Shown one piece after another: positions 1 through 11,730 of a DNA stretch of 64,000 nucleotides. The DNA is from Ecdyonurus torrentis. Taxonomy: Eukaryota; Arthropoda; Insecta; Ephemeroptera; Heptageniidae. The position numbers and the translations under genes were made by a program. The notes beneath the pieces are model-generated. The model did no database searches and was not told the DNA's origin. It saw nothing but the letters and a program-made list of their open reading frames with translations. The DNA is taken from contig OX439131.1 in the NCBI GenBank assembly GCA_949318235.1, forward strand, positions 33,244,631 through 33,308,630, in the 5' to 3' direction. Positions within the stretch are counted from its first letter, which is position 1. The number at the start of each line of letters is the position of its first letter.

Positions 1-409
1 TTCCCGCTTATTTTAAAAATTTAAATTATTAAATAAAAACACATTTTCGTAGGCAGATAGAGAAATTTTTAAATAATTAATAATATAGTGTGTCCTGCTT
101 ATTATGTAATTTAAATGTAAAAAATTATTGATTTAATATTTTGCATAATTGATTAATAATTATTATTATTATTTTGTCGTTCATCCTTGAATTTGTTTTA
201 TATCAGTTATCTTTATTTGTGCAAAACCTATAAGATTTTTATTATCTTATTGTTTTACCAACACAGCTTAATTTTAGTCAATACCACCTTACTTTATTTT
301 TAGCCTTAAAAATTATAATGAAAAAAAAAAATATTCTCTCAAAAAAAAAAAAAAAAAGAAAAAAAAAAAGAAGAAGAAGAAGAAGAAGGAGAAGACCTTA
401 GCAAGAAAA

Positions 410-1250
410 AAAATCTTTGTCTATATAATGCATACAATTTAAATTTGCTGTTTAATTATATCATATTGTTCTTAAAAGTTTTAGTTTAAACATTTAATTA
501 TTAATAATATAAATATTGTCTTATTTTTTTACTTCCACAAAACACACAATTATTATTATTACTCGTGTATGTATGATTTCTATACTTAAAAAAAATGTCC
601 TTGTAAAGTTTTTACAGTAATAAAGGACTAAAAAAAAAAAAAAAAAAAAAAAATATTCTCACATAAAAAGTATTATTTTTTTAAAGACAAAGATATCATG
701 TATATTATATGCTATAAAATATTTTATTTAAAAATATCTATAAAAAGAAATTGCAATTTACAATTTACTATATATTTAAAAAAAATGCCCACTTATTTGC
801 AATTTTGTTTACAAGGACTTAAAAAAATCTTCTTTATGTATACAATTTATATTTGTTGTTTAATATATATTATATTTGTTTTTAAAAGTTACATATACAT
901 TTATTTGTTAATAATATTAATATTAACTTAATTTTTACTTCCATACAAATAACGCACAATTATTATTATTACGCGTATACATATATTATAATATATATTA
1001 TGCATGATTGATATACACTAAAAAAATGTCCTGGTAATTTTTTTATTACAAGGACTAAAATAAAATATACGAGTATATATACTATAATAAAAGAAAAAAA
1101 AAAGTTATTAAACTCAAAGACATTAATATGTAATATGTATTTATGCTCTATTTAATAATATTTTATTAAAAAAATATATAGTAAAAGAAGAAAATCAATT
1201 ACAAAATTTGTCTATTTTAAAAAAAAATGTCCTTGCAATTTTTTTATAGT
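410..1250. repeat. Two diverged ~420-bp tandem repeats
   Basis: 410-829 and 830-1250 align in order. Both contain an ATACAATTTA-TTTG start, a TTACTTCCA...CACAATTATTATTATTAC stretch, a TGTCC...GGACT hairpin, then an AAAGACA...ATTTTATT stretch and a second TGCC/TGTCC word. They are diverged by many small changes. No coding is seen. Confidence 0.6.
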
Positions 1251-1365
1251 GATTTTTAAAAAAATTTAAAAAGAAAATATTCTTTTAAGCATGCATCGAG
1301 TTCATCATTATTATCTCTGTTATCAGAATAACAGAATTTTATTTAATAAACTGCAGTATATATAC

Positions 1366-1757
1366 TTTTTTTTTTTTTTTTTGCTTGCCATATTGTGTTA
1401 TCGTGCTATACACCAATCCCAGTCCCAGTCAAGACATTGTCTTATCGACAGGTAAGGACTTTCCAATTAATGGAAAAGCACACACGGGCCGGCCACGGCC
1501 TAAGTACACAGCCCGGCATTCGCCATAACAGCCTAGAGAAACCGTGGAAACATCTAGGCAGGCTGGTCGGTGCAATCACATCAATCATGCACCTCCCGAA
1601 TACTGTGCGTCGTCATGGTAATGCATGTAAACATGCATCGTGCAACGTGTTGTGCTCTCACACTTCACGTACGCACCCAGCAGTGGCTCGAACCTATACT
1701 CGGTTAGGAGTACAGAGTTGCGAGTCAGCTGCCTTCACCACTCGGCCATACAAGCTC
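1366..1757 (-). mobile_element. tRNA-derived SINE
   Basis: Read on the - strand, the element starts near 1757 with a pol III A box TGGCCGAGTGGT (1738-1749) and a B box GGTTCGAGCC (1685-1694) about 45 bp later, as in a class II tRNA (Ser/Leu-like). A ~300-bp GC-richer unrelated body follows and ends in a 17-bp A tail (T run at 1366-1382). This is the layout of a tRNA-derived SINE. No second copy is in the window and no clear target duplication is seen. Confidence 0.75.
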
Positions 1758-2275
1758 GGTATTGATTTAATTTTTAGCCTTTCATGATTTTCATTCAAAA
1801 TTCCTTAATTCATTTCTTTCATCCTATCCTATATACACATAAAAATATGCATCACTCCAGGCCTCGCCTTATAAAAACAACACAAAAGCAATTAGAAATT
1901 TTATAGTCAAATATATAAACAAAAACAATTACACAATTTAAAAATAAACAGATGCAATTTACTTTAAATGACTACTTATCTGAGTCGCTAATAAACTCAT
2001 CGACTAAATAATACTAAAAAATGTTTTTAAGCTTTTTTAAACATAATTTATCTTGAAAAATTGGTTTGATCTTACTGTGTGCGTGTGTTAAAAAAAAAAA
2101 TCCTTGCAAATTTATCTATATAAGCAAGAAAAAGAAAATAACACTTATACAAAAGTATAATAATATTAATCTTTATTTGCGCAAGTTAAAAATTTTGTGC
2201 AAAAAATATATACATTACAGTAGATATTGCTTTACGAAAAATGTCCGTGCAACTTATTTCTTTTACGTTACAATA

Positions 2276-2325
2276 TAAGTATCATTCACATGACGCGTAA
2301 ATTTGACGCGCGTTGACTGATATAT
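2276..2325. mobile_element. Half copy of the element at 8484-8670
   Basis: AAGTATCATTCACATGACGC and the following TAAATTTGACGCGCGTT match one arm of the palindromic element at 8484-8670. The second arm is absent, so this is a broken copy. Confidence 0.6.
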
Positions 2326-3036
2326 ATTTGACGTATTATTTGCTGTATCTATCTGCTTAGGAAGGAGTCAATTTGATCGAATTCTGGTACTTCCAGAAAG
2401 GAAAAAAAAAAAAAAAAAATGCGCATAAGTATATAATATATGTTCTAATGTATATAAAAATATGCGTCCTGCACATTTATAAGCCTCTACTCTCTCTCTC
2501 TCTCTCTCTCTGTCTCTGTTTCATTTTTTATGATTTTTTTTTTCTGTATATGCTTTATTTTTTTTCCTGATCGTTATACTATATTATATACGTTTAATAT
2601 AAAAATAAATAATAATATAAGTAATATAACAATTTAATACTAAATATAAAATATAAATAACTTATACATTTGTTCCCAATTTTTTTAATATTTATAAATG
2701 AAGCACATAAAAGAAAGAAGCATGAAAATAATAATCATACAATTATTATTAATGCGCAACAAAATTATATGTATTTTTTATATCTCATAGCGTGTTCATC
2801 TCATCATAAATGAAAATAATATTTTCGCCTTCATATATACGGCGTATGCTGTAAAATTATTAATTAATTATTATATAAATATATAATCAAATATAATTTA
2901 TATCAAAATTAATCAAATTATATAAAAAATCTGTTTTTAGTTTAATAATATATGCCTTACACGTACGGTATTCGTCTGCGCGTTCGCGGGTTTAAAAAAT
3001 TGTCCTTGTAATTTTTTATTGTAAGGACTTTTTGTG

Positions 3037-3101
3037 TGACGTCATTGATTTGAAAACAAATGAGCATCAACCAACATGGATGATCAACAACGGTGACGTC
3101 A
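3037..3101. promoter_or_regulatory. Twin CRE palindromes upstream of archease
   Basis: TGACGTCA occurs at 3037-3044 and again at 3094-3101, about 200-270 bp before the archease ATG, in an otherwise AT-rich flank. This 8-mer is the consensus for CREB/ATF-type bZIP factors. The two sites are 57 bp apart. Their role in archease control is inferred from position only; ATF/XBP1-type control would fit the ligase's role in the unfolded protein response. Confidence 0.5.
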
Positions 3102-3305
3102 TAAATAAAAAAAAGTCCTTGTAATTTTTTTTTGTAGGGAGTCCTTGTAAAAAGTAACCTCCCAAGTCAAACAACCAGATGCAAACAACGCAAATTTTTA
3201 TCCCTCGTGGTTTGAGTTTATCTACTCCAGTGCCGGAATTTCCACAAAAATTCAGAGTTTATCTTGCTTAATATTTGTTAATTTATTGAAAAGTATACTT
3301 ATAAA

Positions 3306-6300
3306 ATGGAGGCAGTTGACCAGGTAGATTTTTCAGAAGAAGACTTGACTTTAGCGCCTGTAAAATATGAATGTAAGTTTGGATCTCTGGCAGCTGGCAG
3401 GTGTCTTCTTGAAACTTCTAACCGACTTCTCATTTACAGAATTTTTTACGTTCGTTTTAATTTTCTTGGATATTGGAGCTTTTGGTAAAAATATTATTTA
3501 TGTGTGATTTTGTGTGTGTGTGCGTACATAAACATAATATGAAATCCAAGGATCTTGTTTGATATTATCACATTTTTTGTGGGTATTCAGTATGATTATG
3601 CATATAATTAGTAAGGTTTTCTAGAAAAAAGAATACAGTTCAAGAATACAGTATTACATATGGGAGAAAATCTAAAGGAAGAGAAAGACTACAAATATTT
3701 AGGGATTACGTTAGATTCTGATCTTAGATGTAATAATTACATGTGAATAAAGTTGTAGCAGAGGAGCTAATAAATAGATAGGTGTTTTGTATATAAAAAC
3801 ACTTTGAAAGGAAGAAGTATCAAAACAAAGGATATTGCGTATAAATCATTAGTTAGACCGAAGCTTGAGTATTGTAGCTCAGTTTGGGATCCGTAATCCG
3901 TACATATACGAATTAATAAATGACTTAGAAAAGGTATATATGTATGTACTGTACAAAAAAATGCTGCGAGAAGAGTTATAGGTTACGGGGGAAACTAGGA
4001 CTTGGAGAGTAGGAGATAAAAATCCCGTAGCAGGTGCCAAGCTGGTTGAAAGACTTGGCTGGGAACAGCTGAGTACTAGGAGGAAGAAAGATAGGCTTTG
4101 TGCAATGTATTCTGTTCAAAAGGGCAATAGGGGATAAATAAAATGATATACATACATAAATACATAAAATAAATATACCGTACATACTACATACATAATA
4201 CATACTTGTACTCAGTTAGAAATGAGCATAATAGGAAATAACAGCAGTAAAAGTAATACTGACCAAGGTAAATACTTCATTTGTAGGACAATTAATGAAT
4301 TTAATAAACGCTTTATTGGCAGGTAAACTGGTGAAGAGTTAGACATGCAAGGCGTTTAGTAGGGGCCTGGGACAGTTAATGGGTTTGTACGACAGTGAGC
4401 CACCTCAACTAGCTGGGTCTGCAATTACTCACTATTGACTAATAAAGGAACAACTGTTTTGAGGCCGATTTTAAACGCTTTTGCTCACATCTGCCTCTGT
4501 TTCTTGTTGAAACAGAAGCAGATGTGACTGAAATAGCTCATAGAGTGTATCCGCATGGCATCATATTGGGTGTGTACGCATGACGTCTTAATAAATGCGC
4601 TTCGATGCCATAATTGAGCAATGAATGACATTGCTTAGCATAGGACAAACGTGGGTTTTCACTATTTTCTGTGGAAAATAAGTAGTTTTTTTGTCATTAT
4701 TATTTTTCTCGCATACTTGGAAACCTGATTCAACTTTTTAATAGCATCAATTCTCTCAAAAAAATTGCTCCAATAAGTATTTTTAAACTGGCAAAATGTG
4801 CAATTTTCCCATACTGGCCCTGTTATTTAGTACTCACTTATGGCGTTGACTTTAACATGAATGCAACCACCTTATTTAATCCGCTTGGAGGCCATACTTG
4901 AGTAGTGAATAACATTGTTCAGCATAGGACAAACTTCGCTTAAGCCAATTTTCTTTGGGAAATTGGTTAATTTTTTGTTATTGTTATTTTTCTCTTGGGA
5001 TACTAATAGAAGACTTGCAAAAGTAGGTTTAGTGAGAAAATAAACAAACTCACAGCCCAACAATACTAACAAAGTGATAGCAGACGACTTGGTGTTCCTG
5101 TCTACATTTAACATGCTTTCTTATAGGGCAATGAAGCAGCTATAACTCAAGTTAGAATTATGTTTCAGAGCTGAAATTTTTACTGTAGCTTACTGAGCCT
5201 ACAAGCTTTTGTTTTCCTGGATTTCAAGTGGATTTTTCTTCACCCAATTGACTTCAAATCCAGGAAAACAAATGCTTTGAGGCTCAGTAAGCTGCAGTTA
5301 AAATTTCAGCTCTGAAAAATAATTCTAACTCGATTTATAGCTACTGCATTCCCCCATAAGAAAGCATGTTAAATTGAGACAGGAACACCAAGTTGTCTGC
5401 TAGCATTTTGTTAGTATTGTTGGGCTGTGAGTTTGTTTATTTTCTTACTAAACCTACTTTTGCAAGTCTTCTATTCAACACATTTGCAGCATCAATGCTC
5501 TCAAAAATATTGCATAGTGTTTATAAACTGGCAAAGTGAGTTATTTTCCTATGCCACCCATGTTATTGAGTTATCCAACATGGCGTCGACTTTAACATGA
5601 ATGCTTAAAGTCGGCTTCAAAACAGCTGTTCCTTTATTAATCAATGTCAATATAAATAATTATCTAATATACTGTATCCAAAAACATATTAACTGGCCTA
5701 TGTATTGTTGAAGTATGATTTGCTTCATCTTTAAACACCCGAGCTTTTTTAAAATACAAAAACGTAGACGTAGACATTCATCAATAATAGACCATCTAAT
5801 TAGAATCCAATCCATACTGAATCTCATAATTTAACACTTGCCTCAAGTAGTCCTAAATATCAATTCTCGTCCTCATATATGTATCGTCTTACGTCAAAAT
5901 GAAGTTTCTACACTTAACAAATTTCCAAAGAATGAACAATCTACATTTTACACAGTTGAGGCTACTTGGAGCTTCTGTTATATAAAACAAGTTTTGTGAT
6001 GCTCCAGGTAGCCACAAATTTGTAAAGTGAAAATCATTCGTTCTTTGGAAATTTGCAAAGTGTAGAAACTTCCTTTTGACGCAAGAAGATTGATGTGCGT
6101 GGGTCGTTGTCAGTCCTTCCTTGCAGACTTGGAGAGAAACTGTTCTACAGGACTCCTGTGTAATTTTCTTTTCTTTTATCAAATCATTAAATAGCTTTTG
6201 TTTTAAATGGAAATAATTATTATTAGTTAGCTGCACAAAGTTAGTGGATAAAAAATTTAGAATATGAATACACCCATGGTGTTTCTTTCAGCAAGCAAAC

Positions 6301-9048
6301 CTTACTTCTGAAAGTTTTTGATCCACTACTGAATACATACATTTTCTTGAGAAAATCTTTCTTGTTCATACTCATTTGACCACTGGAGGGAGCTTAATTT
6401 AAAAATAAATAAAATACAGTACCTGAATCAAACTCTTATTTGTAACCAGCAATTTTAACAGCATTTAATTATTGAAACACAATTAACAACCTATGTTGTA
6501 TCTCTACATACATTTCTTTTTACTGTAACTTGTGTAGTACTGTATGGTACTTTAGCTCCTTTAGTGGTCCCCCATTAAGTACCCTGCTTGCTCACATCCA
6601 CAAAGTAATAATAGACCGGTTGCACTCATATTTAAGAGCTGCCATTTTGTTGGTTAGGAATACACAGTCCAGCATAGGAGAAACATCATTTTTATTTTTT
6701 TAACAGCAAACAAAGCTTCAAACCTCAATCGAAGTCTTATTTTTAGCTCCTAATAAGCTAGAAGAATGTGAGAAAAATGCTTACAGTCGAAATATACTTT
6801 TATTTTTGCGACAAATGAGGGAAAATGACGTTTCCCCTATGCTGGACAATGCATTTGGCACCACAAACATGGCGTCAAAGCGCAAGGATGTGAAAGGGGT
6901 CTATAATAATAAATCTTATTCCCAGCACTATTCTATGTAAGTTTATTTCGACTACACTAACACATAAATAAAATAGTAAACAAATCAGTTTTATTTGTCA
7001 AAAGATTATTCAGTAATATAGATATTGTCAATCATGGACAACAAACACAAGTAGAATATCATTATACTATATAGATAGGGTATATGTTTATAAATATACA
7101 TAAGCCACTCATTTGACTCCCAGATTATGCAACTTGATGCATGTGGACAATATTGTGGATAAAAACAGTGCATCCTAAGAAAGTTTTCTTTGGTAAAAAC
7201 TAAATTTAATAACCTATTTGCTATTGTACTAGTAAACTTCTTGTGGATTGCATTACACCAAAAGTTGCAGTTACTCAATGTTTAATTTACTCTGTTAATT
7301 ATATTGTTTTTATTTTTAATGGGAATGAAATGTCATCTATGCTTTAAAAATTTAGCATTCAGTAGCTGGAATTTCTTGCTAAACCCAACCTTAAATATTT
7401 GGAGTCACCCTTTGAGCACTTTTTTTTTTTTTTTTTTTTTTTTTTTCCCTTTAACTGGTGCTTATTCACACCCTAACGCAAGTACTGTACAATATGAGTT
7501 GTGCATGTTACTGACTGGTGATTTACCATGTAACGTATTTCAAAGATTTTGAAGCAAGAAATAAAAATCATAATAATAATAATGTATGTACAGTAGATTT
7601 GATCCTAAGTCTTAATTAACTATGTATTAAATTAGAGAATCTTTATGTTTTATTAATTTTTAAAGGCGTAGAACACCTTGAACAAAAAAGTTGCATAATA
7701 TCCTAACAAACCTGAAAATCAACGTTGATTTGGCTCGCCCGGTTTACTTGCGCGTGGACCAGGCGAGCTGTGACGTCAGTGACCGGCAGCGGCATTTTGT
7801 GAATGGAATATAAATTAGAAATCAATGACTCCTGCCAAATCAACGTTGATTTTCAGGTTTGTTAGGATATTATGCAACTTTTTTGTTCAAGGTGTTCTAC
7901 GCCTTTAATTCAACATGCTGTAATCTCTCTCCTATTTTCTATTATAAATTTCATTTTAATTTTTTGACATCATACTTATAATATTATATCAACCACAATG
8001 TTGTTGTTTTTAGGGGGGGGGGGGATTCCCCTCAATATGTTATGTAACAAAGTTTTTATGGAGCTTACATTATTGTGTCCTTTTGAGGCTGTTTTCATAC
8101 AACAATCTCATTGGCAGTTTTATATTTAGAAAGTTTTAAATTCATAACTTCATTATAAATGCTTACTCTAATTACGGTATTTTTCTGTTTCAGATTTGGA
8201 TCACACTGCAGATGTGCAGTAAGTTGTCACTTTTAATATTCATCTTATCATAGTACTGTAAAGCACATTACATTCATAGGTTACATTACAACATAAAACT
8301 GTATTATTGAAATTTTATATCATATAATATATACATTGCATATTAACAACACATTTAAACAAAATGCATTTATGTGGCATTTCCAGATGGTTTTATGTCG
8401 GTTTTTGTGTAGGTGTATACTATAAATTGAGTAAAATTTTATATGACAAAGTGTGAGCACAGATTTATAATAGTTTGCTAAATTTAAGTATTATTCACAT
8501 GACGCGGAAATTTGACGCGCGTTACAAAGTTGGAACAATGTAAATAAATGGAGCCATTCACATGTAATTTTCAAAAGCAATGTGAACTGCTCCATTTGTT
8601 AACATTCTTTCAGCTTTGTAACACACGTTGATGCGCATCAAATTTACGCGTCATGTGAATAATACTTTAACTATACACACACGCAGCAAAATATGTGCAG
8701 TGAAAATTAGGAATAGGAACTAGCAAATCAAAAAAGCATGACGAGGGTGAATCATGGGAAAAATATTATGGAATATAATAAGAAATGTAATAAATTAAAT
8801 TAATAGGATGCAAGGAAAGCTAAATCACCACAAATTTTTGAAACAAGACATTTCTTTAGGACATAATATTATGTATAGGGACTGGATCTTTATGTGAAAA
8901 TGATGGTTACACTTTGATGCTTACCCATAGAAGTGAACCAACTATGTACACTAACACATTTTGTTCAAAATGAACGATCTACATTTGGCACTTCTACAAT
9001 TTTAATAGGAGAACTAAATGAGTGTAATTAGTTGTTGTTGTTGTTGTT

Positions 9049-9111
<63 letters not shown>

Positions 9112-9757
9112 TAACGTTTAGATTGGTCATTTTGAACAAACTTTGAAGAGTGTAGTTTGTCAACTTTGACGAGTAAGCATCTACCTGTAAGTTTCGTAGT
9201 TGAGCTTGCTGCTCCACAATCTACTGCGTATTTATAAATTAAATAATACATAATAAATAAATAAAAAAATTAAAAAATATAATCTGGATTGCAGATGAAT
9301 AATCAAAATCAGGATTGGGGGTAGGTGACCGACTGTTATCTCGCAAACTAGGACGGTTGCGAATAATAATAATAACACAAAGTAAAGAAGAAATGTTACT
9401 TAAAAATTTAGTTATGTCAAACATGTGAAAACACGATCAAATATTTAAGTTATTACACTTTAAAGATAACATGTAAATGTGGAAATTCAAATTTGAGCGG
9501 GAAATTTTAGTCAAATTAGAAACTTTTTTACAATTAAAAATATAATTAAAATTTTTTTTTGGTATAAAAAAATATATTTTAAATTCATTTTGTTTTATTT
9601 GAAAATTATAGTGTTTGTTTTATTGGAACTAAATAATGTACAAAAAATTATTGGGAAAATATAGTTGCTCTTTTAGCGATTTCCGGTCCAAGTCGGTCCC
9701 CCACCGCCTTAACAAAATTTCAAAAAATAAATAAATAAATAAAATGGAGGTGGGAGA

Positions 9758-9795
<38 letters not shown>

Positions 9796-11697
9796 TCCGG
9801 TCTGATTTTTTTTACATACTTTGTACTTTGTGTATTATGTTGCTTCTTGGTATATCTCATGAAGATGGTTAAATATAATACTTAATACTGTACATACATA
9901 CATACATAAAATGCATTAAAATACACAGTGCACTAAACATGATTCAATCTAAATTGATTTTATATATTCTGTATACAAATGAGTGGCATCAACAAAAGCA
10001 CCATTCTTTCCTAATGCCAGAAGTTCTGCACAAACAGTGTCTTTTGCTGATGTAACTGTGAATAAAACTTATCTGGTGTTGTTAACTTATTAAACATAAT
10101 CTCTATGCTTCTTGTTACAGGATTCATGCCTGGGGTGACACATTGGAGGAGTCCTTTGAACAAAGTGCCATTGCAATGTTTGGCTACATGACTGAGCTGG
10201 AGTATGTCCAGGTATAGGAGCCTAAATGTCCACTGGCAGTAGAACTAATAATTGGTTTTGTCTTCATTTTTCATCAGATTAAAATATATGTCCTTAATGA
10301 ATATAATTTTTTTTATTTAATTTAAGTACAGTGTATTGTCACAATAGTATTGTAAGGAGTTCAAACTCTTAAATTTTTTAAATATAGGTATGTAGTTTTT
10401 TTTTTTTTTTTTTTTTGCTCAAAATGTTTCAGGGACTAAAATCTCTCTTGATAGTTAATCGAAGATAAATTTGCTTTAATTCATATTGGTTACACCTAAT
10501 TCAATATAGTTTATTCACTATTATAATGTATTGCTTAATGCAATATTAATGTAGCAACAAAATTAAATAGATATAGTCCAAATGGACTAACAAAGATGTT
10601 ACTGTTTTAAGGTTGACTTAAAGTAATTTTGACCACATTCGCTTCTGTTTCTATCTACTACACATACACAGTGTAATTAATTAGGAAAGGTTAAAACCAT
10701 TTCGGTTTAAATTAATAATCAAAGAAAAGGATAGGAGAAACCAACAAGCGCCTTACCACGATGAAGTGTGTAGCTTGGTTAAAATCTTGATGGCACAGGT
10801 TACACTTGTAAATATTTGTGTAACCTGTGCCATCAAGATTTTCACCAAGCTACTACACATACACAGTACATTGAAACACGCAGATGTGAACAAAATTGCT
10901 TATCGTCGGTCTCAAAACAGTTGTTTCTTTATATTGTACATTTAAATGATATTTTGTTGATTAACAGATGACAGAGTGCCATGATATTGAAGCAACTGGC
11001 CACGACATGCTGTCGTTACTCTTCCACTTCCTAGATGAATTCCTCTTCTTGTTCTGTGCAGAGCCCTTCCTCATTGCCAGGGTAAGAAATCATGCAAAGT
11101 ATAGTTGGTATAAAATAGGTTGATGTGTTCAGTTCAACGGAATGTTCAGTATATAAATAATCAATACAAGTTGTTACTTGTAAGCAATTTCAATTTAACC
11201 TTGATGGTTTACTTTCCTTAATATCTCAATTTTTTAAGGAACGTAATTTTTCTCTTTGTTTTTTATACGTATAATAAATTACATAATCTTAAATGTATTG
11301 CATTCCTTTCAATAAGTCTCACTCTCTTTGAATTGCTATCAGTGTTGTAGTCAATCTATCTTTTTTTTTCTCCGATCATGATCTTTTGATCATACCGTTA
11401 ATCGGATCAACCTCTTTTTAAAAAGATGATCGTGTTCGGATTTCAATCACATTTAGAGCTGTGATCAAACGTTTTTTTGATCCGATCATCACGTTCTTAA
11501 GGCCAAACATTTTAACCATCTAAATTAAAAAAAAAAAAGAAAAAAAAAAAAGAAAGAAAGAAAGAAAAAAAGAAAGAAAAAAAATCAAATAATGATATAG
11601 GCATATTTTTTTGTGTGATAGATTTGCTTGCAGCCCCTAGAAAGAGTTAATAAGAGATTTTGTCTACTATTTTTAAGAAGCTTAAATGTATGTTTTT

Positions 11698-11730
<33 letters not shown>

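Larger units (their letters stand above)
596..3150. repeat. Scattered short TCCTTGTAA hairpins
   Basis: A word close to TGTCCTTGTAA followed 10-20 bp later by its complement TTACAAGGACT recurs at about 596-630, 786-819, 1027-1056 and 3001-3029. Half copies lie at 1229, 2101, 2242, 3115 and 3141. The 1027 and 3001 copies fold into hairpins with about ten-base arms. The last copies stand directly before and after the CRE pair of the archease promoter. Confidence 0.6.

Noticed and set aside
1395..1787. 130-codon + strand frame
   Set aside because: It lies antisense across a tRNA-derived SINE and has no protein features.
9014..9251. Poly-Lys frames on the - strand
   Set aside because: Translation of the 61-T run.
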